From NCBI GenBank assembly GCA_903937385.1, contig CAIZZF010000030.1, positions 62,001 to 126,000 of the forward strand: 64,000 nucleotides of DNA. The letters are read 5' to 3'. The notes beneath the pieces are model-generated. The model made no database searches. It was given only the letters and a program-made list of their open reading frames with translations, and was not told the origin of the DNA. This stretch comes from an uncultured Holophagaceae bacterium (GTDB taxonomy: Bacteria; Acidobacteriota; Holophagae; Holophagales; Holophagaceae). Position numbers and translations under genes: made by a program. The number at the start of each line of letters is the position of its first letter. The stretch's first letter is position 1. Shown here piece by piece: positions 16,545-25,134 of the stretch.

Positions 16545-16661
16545 TCAGGACGAAAGTCCCGGCCAGAGCAGCCAGGCCAACAGGGCTCCCACCAGCATCA
16601 GCAGGAAGTCGAAGGCAGGGCCGCGATCCAGATCCGGGTGCCGGGCGAAGAGGGTGGCCAT
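16545..16661 (-). CDS. Small single-pass membrane protein (38 aa)
   Basis: A 38-aa protein starting at ATG 16661 with a strong GGGAGGA four to five bases upstream. A short charged N-terminus (ATLFARHPDLDRG) is followed by one membrane helix (FDFLLMLVGALLAWLLWPG). The ribosome site makes it a real gene candidate despite its size. It lies 100 bp after glmS and 78 bp before the related 46-aa protein. Function unknown. Confidence 0.6.
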   Translation of the reverse strand: MATLFARHPDLDRGPAFDFLLMLVGALLAWLLWPGLSS

Positions 16662-16761
16662 GGTGTCCTCCCGTGAGCCTGCCTGTCCGATTCCAGCATC
16701 GGCACGGGGGCGGGAGGGCGCCGTCACTTTTCTGGAACTTGCGGGTTACCTGATCGGTGAC

Positions 16762-18594
16762 CTACTCCACCGTGACGCTCTTGGCCAGGTTGCGGGGCTG
16801 GTCCACGTCGCAGCCACGCAGGACGGCTATGTGGTAGGCCAGCAGCTGCAGGGGCACGGCATAGACGATGGGCGTCAGCCAGGGGTGGACCGGCGGCAGC
16901 TCCAGCACATCCTCGGCGATGCCTGCCAGGCCCGTGTCCCCTTCCGTGACCAGGGCGAGGATGCGCCCGTCCCGGGCGGCGGCCTCCTGCAGGTTGCTGA
17001 GGGTCTTGTCCCGGTGGGCATCCCGGGGCATCAGGGCCACCACGGGCAGAGTCTTGTCGATAAGGGCGATGGGACCGTGCTTCATCTCGCCCGCAGGGTA
17101 GCCCTCGGCGTGGATGTAGGAGATCTCCTTCAGCTTGAGCGCGCCTTCCAGGGCGATGGGGTAGCAGGGGCCGCGGCCCAGGTACAGGAAATCCGTGGCG
17201 CCCTGCCAGCGCTGGGCCCACTGCATGATCTTGGGCTCCAGGCCATTGAGGCGTTCCAGGTGGGCCGGCAGCTCGCGGAGTCCCTGCAGCAGCTCGGCCT
17301 TCAAGTCGGGGTCCACGGTGCCCTTGGCCTCGCCGAGCTTCAGGGCCAGCAGGGTGAGCACCGCCAGCTGGGTGGTGAAGGCCTTGGTGGAGGCCACCCC
17401 GATCTCAGGGCCCGCGTGGGTGAGGATCGTCGCCTCGGACTGGCGCGTGGCGGTGGAGCCCAGGACGTTGCAGATGGCCAGGGTGCGCGCCCCCCGGGCG
17501 GCGGCCTCCTTCATGGCGGCCAGGGTGTCGGCGGTCTCCCCGCTCTGGGTGATGCCGATGATGAGCGTGCCGGGCTGGATCACGGGCTCGCGGTAGCGGT
17601 ACTCGCTGGCGTAGTCCACCTCGACGGCCACCCGGCTCAGCTGCTCGATGAGGAACTTGCCCACCAGGCCCGCGTGCCAGCTGGTGCCGCAGGCGACGAT
17701 GTGGATGCGGGTGAGGGCGCTGAGTTCCTCGGTGGTGAAGGGCAGGTCCAGGGGAATGGGCTCGCTGTCCAGGGGCAGCCGGTTCAGCAGCGTGTTGGAG
17801 AGGGCCTGGGGCTGCTCGAAGATCTCCTTCTGCATGAAGTGCTTGTAGCCGCGCTTCTCGGCGGAGACGGGGTCGTAGGGGATCGTCACCACCGGCCGCT
17901 GCACGTCACTGCCGTCCTGCCGGAAGATGCGGGCGCCACTGCGGGTCAGCTCGGCGAAATCGCCATCCTCCAGGAAGATCACCTGGCGGGTGTGGGGCAG
18001 GAGGGGCACCACATCCGAGGCCAGGAAGGTCTCGCCCTCGCCCAGGCCCAGCACCATGGGCGGGCCGCTGCGGGCGGCCAGGATGCGATCGGGGTCCAAG
18101 GCATGCAGGCAGGCCAGGGCGTAGATGCCCTTCATGCGGCCCACGGCTTCGCGGAAGGCCTCCGGGAAGGTTCGCCCCTGCTTCATCAGGTGGGACACCA
18201 TCACCGGGAAGCACTCCGTGTCCGTCTCGGAGGTGAAGACCTCGCCGGCGGCGGTCAGCTCGGCGCGCAGCTCCAGGAAGTTCTCGAAGATGCCGTTGTG
18301 GACCGCCACCACCTGGCCGTCTGCGCTGCGGTGCGGGTGGGCGTTCTCCTCCGTGGGCCGGCCGTGGGTGGCCCACCGGGTGTGGCCGATGCCCAGGGGG
18401 GTGGGGTCTGCCATATCGACCTTCCCCGCGAGGTTCACCAGCTTGCCCGAGGCCCGGGTGATGTGGAACGTGCCGGAGCCCGTGGCCAGGGCCACACCGG
18501 CGCTGTCATAGCCGCGATACTCCAGGCTGCGCAGGCCGTTCACCAGGATGCCAACGGCGCTCTGGTTGCCGATGTAGCCGACGATTCCACACAT
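16762..18594 (-). CDS. glmS: Glutamine-fructose-6-phosphate aminotransferase (isomerizing)
   Basis: A 610-aa cytosolic enzyme that converts fructose-6-phosphate and glutamine to glucosamine-6-phosphate, the first step of UDP-GlcNAc synthesis for peptidoglycan and LPS. It begins MCGIVGYIG, so the catalytic Cys becomes the N-terminus after Met removal; this fixes the start at 18594 rather than the longer frame. The class-II glutaminase domain spans 1 to about 240. Two SIS sugar-isomerase domains follow (VACGTSWHAG and GRGPCYPIALEGALKLKEISY). It ends with the canonical DQPRNLAKSVTVE. Length matches E. coli GlmS. I see no glmS ribozyme in the 100 bp upstream. Confidence 0.97.
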   Translation of the reverse strand: MCGIVGYIGNQSAVGILVNGLRSLEYRGYDSAGVALATGSGTFHITRASGKLVNLAGKVDMADPTPLGIGHTRWATHGRPTEENAHPHRSADGQVVAVHNGIFENFLELRAELTAAGEVFTSETDTECFPVMVSHLMKQGRTFPEAFREAVGRMKGIYALACLHALDPDRILAARSGPPMVLGLGEGETFLASDVVPLLPHTRQVIFLEDGDFAELTRSGARIFRQDGSDVQRPVVTIPYDPVSAEKRGYKHFMQKEIFEQPQALSNTLLNRLPLDSEPIPLDLPFTTEELSALTRIHIVACGTSWHAGLVGKFLIEQLSRVAVEVDYASEYRYREPVIQPGTLIIGITQSGETADTLAAMKEAAARGARTLAICNVLGSTATRQSEATILTHAGPEIGVASTKAFTTQLAVLTLLALKLGEAKGTVDPDLKAELLQGLRELPAHLERLNGLEPKIMQWAQRWQGATDFLYLGRGPCYPIALEGALKLKEISYIHAEGYPAGEMKHGPIALIDKTLPVVALMPRDAHRDKTLSNLQEAAARDGRILALVTEGDTGLAGIAEDVLELPPVHPWLTPIVYAVPLQLLAYHIAVLRGCDVDQPRNLAKSVTVE

Positions 18595-18699
18595 GGGAGC
18601 TCCCAGTTCTTCCTTCAAGGTAGCGGGGTGGTCCTGCGGATCCAATGTAGTCCCTGCCACCCGGTCTGCGGCAGGGCAACCCCCACACCCTGTGGCAGT

Positions 18700-19881
18700 T
18701 CAGCCGCGCTTGCCTGTAAAAAAGCGCAACACCTGCTTCTTCAGGCGGCTGGTGAGGAAGGGGCCTAGGCGCTTCTTCTCCCGGAGGATCTGGATGAAGA
18801 GATCGCGCTTCTTCCGGGGCGGCACGGTCCGGTTGGCCGCAGGCACCAGGCGCAGGGCCCCCTTTTCACAGGCAGAGATGCAGGCCCCGCAGCCGAGGCA
18901 GACCCGCTCCTTCACGGCGGCGAAGCGGTCCGCCGGGGTCTCGAAGACGGGCCCCTTGGCGAGGCCGATGGCCTTGACGTTGCAGGTGCTGAAGCAGGTG
19001 CCGCAGTAGTCGCAGGCCTCGGGATCGATGACAGCGGTGAAGCCGGTCTTGGCGATGCCGTCGTGGTGGCCCATCTGGACGCCGGCCATGAGCTCGCAGC
19101 AGCATCGGCAGCAGTTGCAGATGAAGGAGGGCTGCTCGCGGATGTTGTCCGTGACGTGGGTGAGGCGCAGGTCCCGGGCCCGGTCGATGACCTCCAGCAG
19201 CTCCGCCTCGGTCTTCAGTTCCGCGAAGCCGCGCCGGGACAGGAACTTCGCCGCGCTGCCCAGGGAGATGCAGATGCCTTCCACCGGCGCGCCCTTGGCG
19301 CAGGTCTTCCCCTGGTGTTCCTTCTTGTGTCGGCAGTAGCAGAGGCCCACGGCGCCGGTCCCGGCCCGGCGGATGAGCTCCCGGGCCTGCTCGTAGGTGG
19401 CGATCTCGGACGTGACGGGGATGTGCTCTTCGTAGGCCAGGGTGCGGGTGAGCTGGGTCTTGCTGCCGAAGAACTCCTTGGCCTGGCTCTCCTCCAGATA
19501 CTCCCGCATGAGCCGCGCCACCCGCTCCATGGGCAGGTCCGTGCGCCGCTTCATGAAGGTGAACTCGAAAAACCCGATGAGCCCCGGCATGAGCAGGTAG
19601 TAGGTCGTGCCGGCATAGGGCATGTCCATGACCAGGCCCTTGTCTGCCATGGTCTCCAGCAGCGGCTGCAGCTCCGCCCCGGGCAGGCCCGTGGCGCGGA
19701 CCAGCTCCGCCAGGGTGGCTTCCTCCAGGGGGAACCGCGAGGCCACGAAGGCCTCCCGCTCGTCGAAGAGCAGGCTGAGAATCTCGCGGAGCTTGTCGCT
19801 GTCCACCAGGCCGATGGGGTACTTGTTCAGCCGGTCGATGAGCGGAATCAGGCTGTCCTTGGTGCCGAGGTGGTGTCCCAT
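18700..19881 (-). CDS. Winged-helix protein with two [4Fe-4S] ferredoxin motifs and extra cysteine clusters
   Basis: A 393-aa protein of the 4Fe-4S dicluster-binding class seen in anaerobes. Residues about 30-110 look like a winged-helix segment (TLAELVRATGLPGAELQPLLETMADKGLV). Cysteines 181, 183, 194 and 204 form one group. FICNCCRCCCELM (255-262) is an unusual cluster of six cysteines in eight residues. Two classical CxxCxxCxxxC motifs follow at 290-300 (CDYCGTCFSTC) and 328-338 (CLGCGACISAC). The tail is basic. Likely an electron-transfer or redox-sensing protein; the partner is unknown. It is divergent from the glycosyltransferase gene. Confidence 0.8.
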   Translation of the reverse strand: MGHHLGTKDSLIPLIDRLNKYPIGLVDSDKLREILSLLFDEREAFVASRFPLEEATLAELVRATGLPGAELQPLLETMADKGLVMDMPYAGTTYYLLMPGLIGFFEFTFMKRRTDLPMERVARLMREYLEESQAKEFFGSKTQLTRTLAYEEHIPVTSEIATYEQARELIRRAGTGAVGLCYCRHKKEHQGKTCAKGAPVEGICISLGSAAKFLSRRGFAELKTEAELLEVIDRARDLRLTHVTDNIREQPSFICNCCRCCCELMAGVQMGHHDGIAKTGFTAVIDPEACDYCGTCFSTCNVKAIGLAKGPVFETPADRFAAVKERVCLGCGACISACEKGALRLVPAANRTVPPRKKRDLFIQILREKKRLGPFLTSRLKKQVLRFFTGKRG

Positions 19882-19993
19882 CAGCGGAGTCTAGGGCCCC
19901 CTTGCCATGACCGGGAGCACATGCCAGCGGGGCGGGGGTTGGTTAAAATGGTGCTGGAAACCGGCCGGCCCAGGCACCCTCGACGGATTCGCG

Positions 19994-21115
19994 ATGACCA
20001 CCATCTGCCTCAACATGATCGTGAAGAACGAAGCCCACGTGATCCGGCGCGCCCTGGACTCCGTAAGGCCCCTCATCACCAGCTGGTGCATCCTGGATAC
20101 CGGCTCCACGGACGGGACCCAGGACCTCATCCGGGAGCACCTGAAGGATCTTCCCGGGGAGCTCCATGAAGCTCCCTGGAAGGGCTTTGGCGCCTCCCGT
20201 ACCGAGGCCATCGAGCTGGCCCGGGGTCACGCGGACTACCTCCTGTTCATCGATGCCGACGATGAGCTGCTGCTCCCCAAGGGCTTCAAGCTGCCCAGCC
20301 TCAAGGCCGATGCCTACCACCTCTACCACCGGCTCGTGAACCTGGGGTTCCTGCGCATGGACCTGGTCGCCACGCGCTGTCCCTGGCGCTACGTGGGTGT
20401 CCTGCACGAATACCTGGAATCGGACCAGCCGCGGTCGAGCGAGATCCTGAAGGGGCCGGTGATCCAGGAGCGCCGGGAAGGCGCCCGGAGCCAGGACCCC
20501 CGGAAGTATGAGCGGGATGCGGAGGTCCTCGAGCAGGCCCTTCTGGCAGAGCCGGAGAACGCCCGCTACGCGTTCTACCTGGCCCAAAGCCGGAAGGATG
20601 CTGGACAGCTCGAAGCAGCGATCGCCGCCTATCGCCGACGCGTGGCCATGGGAGGGTGGGATGAGGAGGTCTACGTCTCCCTGCTCCGGGTGGCCCAGCT
20701 GCTGGAGGGCCTCGGTCGACCGGAGGCCGAGGTCGTCCAGGCCTTCCTGGAGGCCTATCAATTCCGCCCCCGGCGCGTGGAGAGCCTCGTCTGGCTCGCG
20801 GTCTACTACCGGAAGCTGGAGAAGTACCAGCTTGCGCTGCTCTTCGCCGAGCGGGGCCTCAAGGTCAACCGGCCCGGGGACATCCTCCTCGTCGAGGAGG
20901 ACTGCTACACCTGGCGCTGCCTGGATGAGTTCGCCGTCGCGGCCAGCTGGACCGGGCGGCACCGGGATGCCCTCCAGGCCTGCGATCGCCTCCTCACCGA
21001 GGGCTTCCTGCCCCCTGGAGAGGTGAATCGGGTTCGGGCCAACCGGGATCAGGAGGCCCGGGCCGTTCCCGGAGCCATGCCCCTCCGCCCCGGGAAAAAG
21101 ACCCAGCGGCGCTGA
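19994..21115 (+). CDS. Family 2 glycosyltransferase with C-terminal TPR-like repeats
   Basis: A 373-aa cytosolic protein. The N-terminal GT-A domain begins TTICLNMIVKNEAHVI, with LDTGSTDGTQD near 35 and the metal-binding FIDADDE near 88, a pattern shared with tetratricopeptide glycosyltransferases of the SunS/waaE-like type. From about residue 165 the sequence is helical with TPR-like repeats (ARYAFYLAQSRKDAGQLEAAIAAY). The ATG at 19994 starts exactly at the conserved domain; a longer frame from 19907 has no similarity. Shine-Dalgarno is weak. The acceptor is unknown; modification of envelope or flagellar components is possible but not shown by neighbours. Confidence 0.85.
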   Translation: MTTICLNMIVKNEAHVIRRALDSVRPLITSWCILDTGSTDGTQDLIREHLKDLPGELHEAPWKGFGASRTEAIELARGHADYLLFIDADDELLLPKGFKLPSLKADAYHLYHRLVNLGFLRMDLVATRCPWRYVGVLHEYLESDQPRSSEILKGPVIQERREGARSQDPRKYERDAEVLEQALLAEPENARYAFYLAQSRKDAGQLEAAIAAYRRRVAMGGWDEEVYVSLLRVAQLLEGLGRPEAEVVQAFLEAYQFRPRRVESLVWLAVYYRKLEKYQLALLFAERGLKVNRPGDILLVEEDCYTWRCLDEFAVAASWTGRHRDALQACDRLLTEGFLPPGEVNRVRANRDQEARAVPGAMPLRPGKKTQRR

Positions 21116-21163
21116 GCGCCCCTGGAGAACCTAGGGTCATCCGGACGCCGGAGGTTGAGACAA

Positions 21164-21192
21164 GAGAAAGCCCGGCTGCGCCGGGCTTTCTC
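21164..21192. terminator. Bidirectional terminator between glycosyltransferase and fliY/N
   Basis: GAGAAAGCCCGG (21164-21175) and CCGGGCTTTCTC (21181-21192) form a perfect 12-bp stem with loop CTGCG. It lies between two convergent genes. A second, weaker hairpin (AAAGCCAGG with CCTGGTTTT) is at 21263-21284. Confidence 0.7.
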
Positions 21193-21340
21193 GCGGGGGC
21201 CCGGGGGTGTGCGCGCAGCGCAGCGGAGGTCGTGCCCCCCCCCCTCCCGGAGAGTCAAAGCAAAGCCAGGCTCCGCCTGGTTTTGCGCGGGGGCCCGGGG
21301 GTGTGCGCGCAGCGCAGCGGAGCGTGGAACCCCCGGATAA
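21193..21340. repeat. Two further copies of the GC-rich hairpin repeat
   Basis: A 36-bp unit (GCGGGGGCCCGGGGGTGTGC...) is present identically at 21193-21228 and 21287-21322. Its 21-nt core matches the 8553-8573 repeat exactly. At the second copy CCGGGGGT (21295-21302) pairs with ACCCCCGG (21329-21336), keeping the hairpin with a different loop. As at 8.5 kb, the array ends within a few bases of the stop codon of a minus-strand gene (fliY/N at 21347). Confidence 0.8.
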
Positions 21341-21346
21341 TAAGGG

Positions 21347-22297
21347 CTAGGCCAGGCTGCGGATCCGGGCGGCGCGCGTGTCGATCTCCGTGATGCGGAA
21401 GGCGAAGTTGCCGTCCACCACCACGACCTCGCCCTTGGCGATGAGCTTGCCGTTCACCAGCAGCTCCACGGGGGCGTCGGCGCTGCGGTTCAGCTCCAGG
21501 ATCGAGCCCGGCGTGAGCTTCAGCAGCTCACCCATCTGCATCTCCGTCTGGCCCATGCGCACAACCACCGGCAGCTGGATGTCCAGCAGCAGCTCAAGGT
21601 TGCCGGAGTCGGGCATGGGACCGGAGGCCACCGGAGCCTGGCGGGTCTGGGCTGGCGACGCGGCTCCTGACGGGGCCTGGGCGGCACTGGCGGCCGGGGC
21701 TTCGGCCGGTGGCGGCGCGGCCTGGAGCTCGCCGAAGCCCAGCTTGCGCTTGAGCTGCTGCAGCAGCAGATCCGGGAGCAGCAGGTGGATGGTGGTGCTG
21801 AGGGCGTCCTGGGTGGTGGCCAGGGCGATGTCCTGGAAGGCGCCCTGACCCAGCTGCTCTTCGTAGGCAGCGGCCTCGGGGGCCATGGCCAGGATCTCCA
21901 CGTTCGAGATGGCGAAGGTCTCGCCTGCCAGGTCCGAAAGGGTCTGGTTGGCGCTGCCCATGACCTGGTTGAAGGTCTCCGCCAGGGCGTCCTTGGAGTC
22001 GCCCACCAGCTCCTCGCTGGAAGCGCCGTCGCCGCCCAGCATGAGGTCCACCAGGATGGTGCCCTCCTTGAGGGGGAGGCTGAAGATGAGCGTGCCGCTG
22101 AGGCCCTTCTGGTAGTTCGCCTTCACGAGGACCGCAGTGCCCTCCTGCAGGGCCGCGGTGCCTGCAGCGTCCACCAGTTCGCCCGGGGCAGCCTTGAGCT
22201 GGAACTCCCGGCCGGTGAGCATCGAGAACACCGAGGCCATGCTCTCGGCGAAGGCGCTGCCGGTTTTCTGGAAGAACTCCGTATCACGGGCATCCAT
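21347..22297 (-). CDS. fliY: Flagellar switch protein FliY/FliN with CheC-like N-terminal domain
   Basis: A 316-aa component of the flagellar C-ring. Residues 1-190 resemble the CheC/FliY phosphatase fold (for example LSGTLIFSLPLKEGTILVDLMLGG and DALAETFNQVMGSANQTLSDLAG, a D/E-x3-N like active-site helix). A Pro/Ala-rich linker of about 45 residues follows. The last 85 residues are a FliN-type SPOA domain (LLLDIQLPVVVRMGQTEMQMGELLKLTPGSILEL). The fusion of CheC-like and FliN domains defines FliY, which in other bacteria dephosphorylates CheY-P at the motor. It starts three bases after fliM. Confidence 0.88.
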   Translation of the reverse strand: MDARDTEFFQKTGSAFAESMASVFSMLTGREFQLKAAPGELVDAAGTAALQEGTAVLVKANYQKGLSGTLIFSLPLKEGTILVDLMLGGDGASSEELVGDSKDALAETFNQVMGSANQTLSDLAGETFAISNVEILAMAPEAAAYEEQLGQGAFQDIALATTQDALSTTIHLLLPDLLLQQLKRKLGFGELQAAPPPAEAPAASAAQAPSGAASPAQTRQAPVASGPMPDSGNLELLLDIQLPVVVRMGQTEMQMGELLKLTPGSILELNRSADAPVELLVNGKLIAKGEVVVVDGNFAFRITEIDTRAARIRSLA

Positions 22298-22300
22298 GGC

Positions 22301-23317
22301 TCATCCTTCCGACCGGCTGCCGGTCACTTGGAACACGCGTTTTCCATTGGGGTTCAGGGCCACCAGGCCCCGGTAGCGCGGAATGCCGTCCACGCAGAGG
22401 TCGAGCTCGGCATCGAAGCGCTTGGTCAGTGGGATGAGGTCGCCGGCCTTGAGCTGGAGGACCTCCTCCATGCTCAGGCTGGTGCCGTGGATCTCCGCCG
22501 CGGCCTCCATGGGGCACTTCTTGAGGCTGGCCATGAGCAGGCGGGCCTCCTCGAAGGACGAGGACTTCTTGTAGCCCGTGAACATCTCCTGGTCGAACTT
22601 GTTGGAGATGGGCTCCAGGATGATGCTCGGGATGGCCAGGTTGATCATCCCCGAGACCGGGCCCATCTTCACCTCGAAGACCACCAGCAGGACCACCTCG
22701 TTGGGCGCCACGATCTGGATGAGCTGGGGGCTGGTCTCCCGGGCCTGGATGCGGAAGTCCAGGTCCACGATGCCGCGCCAGGATTCCCGGATGTCCTCGA
22801 GCAGCAGCTTGAGGATGCCGTCGAAGATGCTCTGCTCGATGTCGGTCATGGTCCGGAGCTGCTTCAGGGGCTCCCCGGGTCCGCCCAGCATCTTGTCGAT
22901 GATGGGGAAGACCAGCGTGGGATTGACCTCCAGGGCCAAGGCGCCCTCCAGCGGCTTGATGGAGATGGCGTTGAAGCAGGTGGGGTCAGGCACGGAGAGC
23001 AGGAACTCCTGGTAGCTGAGCTGCTCGACGCTGACCAGGTTCACTTCGGTGATGGTGCGGAGGTAGGCGCTCAGGGAGCTGGAGAAGTTCCGGGCGAAGC
23101 GGTCGTGCATGAAGTGCAGCGACCGCATCTGCTCCCGGCTCACCCGGTCCGGTCGGCGGAAGTTGTAGAGAGAGACTTTGCGCTGGGCCTGGGCTTTTTT
23201 TGCCTGGGCCGTCGCCGCGGGCCGCTCCCCGCCACCCCCGCCCGAAGCCTTCCCGGCCGGCTTGGTGTGCGACTTAAGTAGAGCGTCTACTTCCTCTTGG
23301 CTCAGGATCTTGGCCAT
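22301..23317 (-). CDS. fliM: Flagellar motor switch protein FliM
   Basis: A 338-aa C-ring protein. The N-terminus MAKILSQEEVDALL is the conserved CheY-P-binding EIDALL-type peptide. A Gly/Ala linker follows, then the middle domain (RPDRVSREQMRSLHFMHDRFARNFSSSLSAYLRT) and the C-terminal SPOA domain (VDLDFRIQ... and LKAGDLIPLTKRFDAELDLCVDGIPRYRG). It is directly between fliA and fliY/N in one minus-strand operon. Confidence 0.97.
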   Translation of the reverse strand: MAKILSQEEVDALLKSHTKPAGKASGGGGGERPAATAQAKKAQAQRKVSLYNFRRPDRVSREQMRSLHFMHDRFARNFSSSLSAYLRTITEVNLVSVEQLSYQEFLLSVPDPTCFNAISIKPLEGALALEVNPTLVFPIIDKMLGGPGEPLKQLRTMTDIEQSIFDGILKLLLEDIRESWRGIVDLDFRIQARETSPQLIQIVAPNEVVLLVVFEVKMGPVSGMINLAIPSIILEPISNKFDQEMFTGYKKSSSFEEARLLMASLKKCPMEAAAEIHGTSLSMEEVLQLKAGDLIPLTKRFDAELDLCVDGIPRYRGLVALNPNGKRVFQVTGSRSEG

Positions 23318-23320
23318 GGA

Positions 23321-24256
23321 TTACCCTTCGATGTGCTTCTCCAGGAGCTTGCCCCGGAGTCGCAGCATGGCCTTCGTATGCAATTGGGATACCCGGGACT
23401 CGGTGATGTTGAGCAGCGTCCCGATTTCTTTCATGGTCAGCTCGTCGAAGTAGTAGAGCTGGACGACGAACTTCTCCTTCTTCGGCAGGACCTCCATGGC
23501 GTCCCGGAGGATCTCCTTGATCTCGGAGGCCTGGAAGGTCTGGTGGGGGTCCTCCGCATCGGGGTCCGGCACGAAGCTGATGATGCTCTCGCCCTCGCCG
23601 TCCTCGCCCACCTCCACGAAGGTGCCCAGGGTGACGCCCTTGAGCTCATCGAGGTTCTTGTGCAGCTCCTCCAGGGGGATGCCCAGGTGGACCGCGACTT
23701 CCTCATCCGTGGCGGCCCGACCCATCTGCTGCTCGAGCATGTGGTAGGAGCTCTCGATGTCCTTCTTCTTGCGGCGCAGGCTGCGGGGCACCCAGTCCAG
23801 GTCCCGCAGACCGTCCAGGATGGCGCCCTTGACCCGCAGCTCGGCGTAGGTCTTGAACTTGATGTTCCGGGCGGGCTCGAACTTCTCGATGGCGTCCATG
23901 AGGCCCAGGATGCCGCTGTTGATCAGGTCATCCAGCTCCACGTGCGAGGGCAGCCGTGCGGCGATGCGGTGGGCCACGAACTTCACCAGGGGCACGTAGT
24001 CCTTGATGATCTGCTCGCGGTTGTTGCGGTCGAAGGGTTCGGGCGCCTCAGCCTCCGGGGTCTCGGCCGCGGGCTGCGGCGCCACCGGCGGCGGCGCAGG
24101 CTGGGGCAGGGCGCAAGGCATCCCCCTCCCATAGGCCTTGGCAGCGGCCAGTGCCGCCCAGGGACGCAGCGCCGCCGGAGCCGCTTCCACAGCCTTCAGG
24201 GCCTCGCCGCTGAGGGGCTGGCCAGGAGCGGTGGGTTGGTCCGGAGTCGGGGGCAT
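23321..24256 (-). CDS. fliA: Flagellar sigma factor FliA (sigma-28)
   Basis: A 311-aa RNA polymerase sigma factor for late flagellar and chemotaxis genes. After a Pro/Ala-rich extension of about 85 residues come region 2 (KDYVPLVKFVAHRIAARLPSHVELDDLINSGILGLMDAIEKFEP), region 3 (VPRSLRRKKKDIESSYHML) and region 4 (LPKKEKFVVQLYYFDELTMKEIGTLLNITESRVSQLHTKA). The extension is longer than in enteric FliA, so the true start may be further in. No flgM anti-sigma gene is in the window. The chemoreceptor at 9.5 kb has a matching promoter. Confidence 0.95.
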   Translation of the reverse strand: MPPTPDQPTAPGQPLSGEALKAVEAAPAALRPWAALAAAKAYGRGMPCALPQPAPPPVAPQPAAETPEAEAPEPFDRNNREQIIKDYVPLVKFVAHRIAARLPSHVELDDLINSGILGLMDAIEKFEPARNIKFKTYAELRVKGAILDGLRDLDWVPRSLRRKKKDIESSYHMLEQQMGRAATDEEVAVHLGIPLEELHKNLDELKGVTLGTFVEVGEDGEGESIISFVPDPDAEDPHQTFQASEIKEILRDAMEVLPKKEKFVVQLYYFDELTMKEIGTLLNITESRVSQLHTKAMLRLRGKLLEKHIEG

Positions 24257-24264
24257 CCAGGGTC

Positions 24265-25134
24265 CTAGGTGGAATCGTCGGAGGAGAGCTGTCTCCAGAA
24301 TGACGCAAAGCCGTTCGGTTGCAAGGATACCCGTCCGAGCAGCTGCTGGGCGAGGGCCTGGAAGGCCTGGGAGGCCGCGCAGCGCGGGAAGAGGTCGACC
24401 ACCCCCCGCTGCTGGCGCACGGCCTGCAGCAGGTGCGCATCGTGGGGCACCATGCCCAGCACCTTGAGCTGCTTGCCGAGGAAGCGCTCAGTGGCGGCCT
24501 GGAGCTGGTCCACGGTCTCCTGGGCCTCGTCGGCGCTCTGGCCGTTGTTCACCAGGAGCCAGAGCGGCTTGGTGGCCTCCCGCAGGTGCAGGACTTTTAC
24601 CATGGCGTAGGCGTCCACAAGGCTCGTGGGCTCCGGCGTGGTGACCAGGATGACCTCCTGCGCGGCCATGAGCAGCTTGAGGACCGAGTCGTGGATGCCC
24701 GCGGCCGTATCGATGAGCAGCCAGTCCGCGGTCTCGGCCACCCGCTGCAGTCCCTGCACCAGGCGCAGCTCGCTGACGGTGTCCAGGCGGGTCAGCTCCT
24801 GGATGCCGCTGCTGGCGGGGATGATGCGGATGCCCATGGGGCCGTCCACAAGGATCTCCTCCAGCACCTTCTCGCCGCGCAGCACATGCTCCAGGGTGAA
24901 CTCCGGGGACAGGCCCAGCAGGATGTCGATGTTCGCGAGGCCGAAGTCCGCGTCCATGACCACCACCCGCTGGCCCTGCTGGGCCAGGGCGATGGCGAGG
25001 CCTGCCACGACGTTGGTCTTGCCCACCCCGCCCTTGCCGGACGTGATCGCGAGCACCCGGGCCGCGAAGAGCGGGACATCCGGGCGCAGTCCCTGGGCCA
25101 TGCTGCGCAGACGGGAGGCCTGATCGTGGCTCAT
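24265..25134 (-). CDS. flhG: Flagellar number regulator FlhG (MinD-like ATPase)
   Basis: A 289-aa ParA/MinD-family ATPase that, with FlhF, sets flagellar number and position. The deviant Walker A is SGKGGVGKT (32-40), followed by VVVMDADFGLANIDILLGL and the switch segment DWLLIDTAAGIHDSVL. The start overlaps the flhF stop by four bases (ATGA). The C-terminus lacks an obvious membrane-targeting helix stronger than FQALAQQLLGRV. Order flhA-flhF-flhG-fliA is the standard polar-flagellum arrangement. Confidence 0.95.
   Translation of the reverse strand: MSHDQASRLRSMAQGLRPDVPLFAARVLAITSGKGGVGKTNVVAGLAIALAQQGQRVVVMDADFGLANIDILLGLSPEFTLEHVLRGEKVLEEILVDGPMGIRIIPASSGIQELTRLDTVSELRLVQGLQRVAETADWLLIDTAAGIHDSVLKLLMAAQEVILVTTPEPTSLVDAYAMVKVLHLREATKPLWLLVNNGQSADEAQETVDQLQAATERFLGKQLKVLGMVPHDAHLLQAVRQQRGVVDLFPRCAASQAFQALAQQLLGRVSLQPNGFASFWRQLSSDDST

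Noticed and set aside
18595-18699. glmS ribozyme
   Set aside because: The spacer upstream of glmS is too short and lacks the conserved cleavage core.
16459-18768. 769-aa plus-strand open frame opposite glmS
   Set aside because: Shadow of glmS and the small membrane genes; no motif seen.
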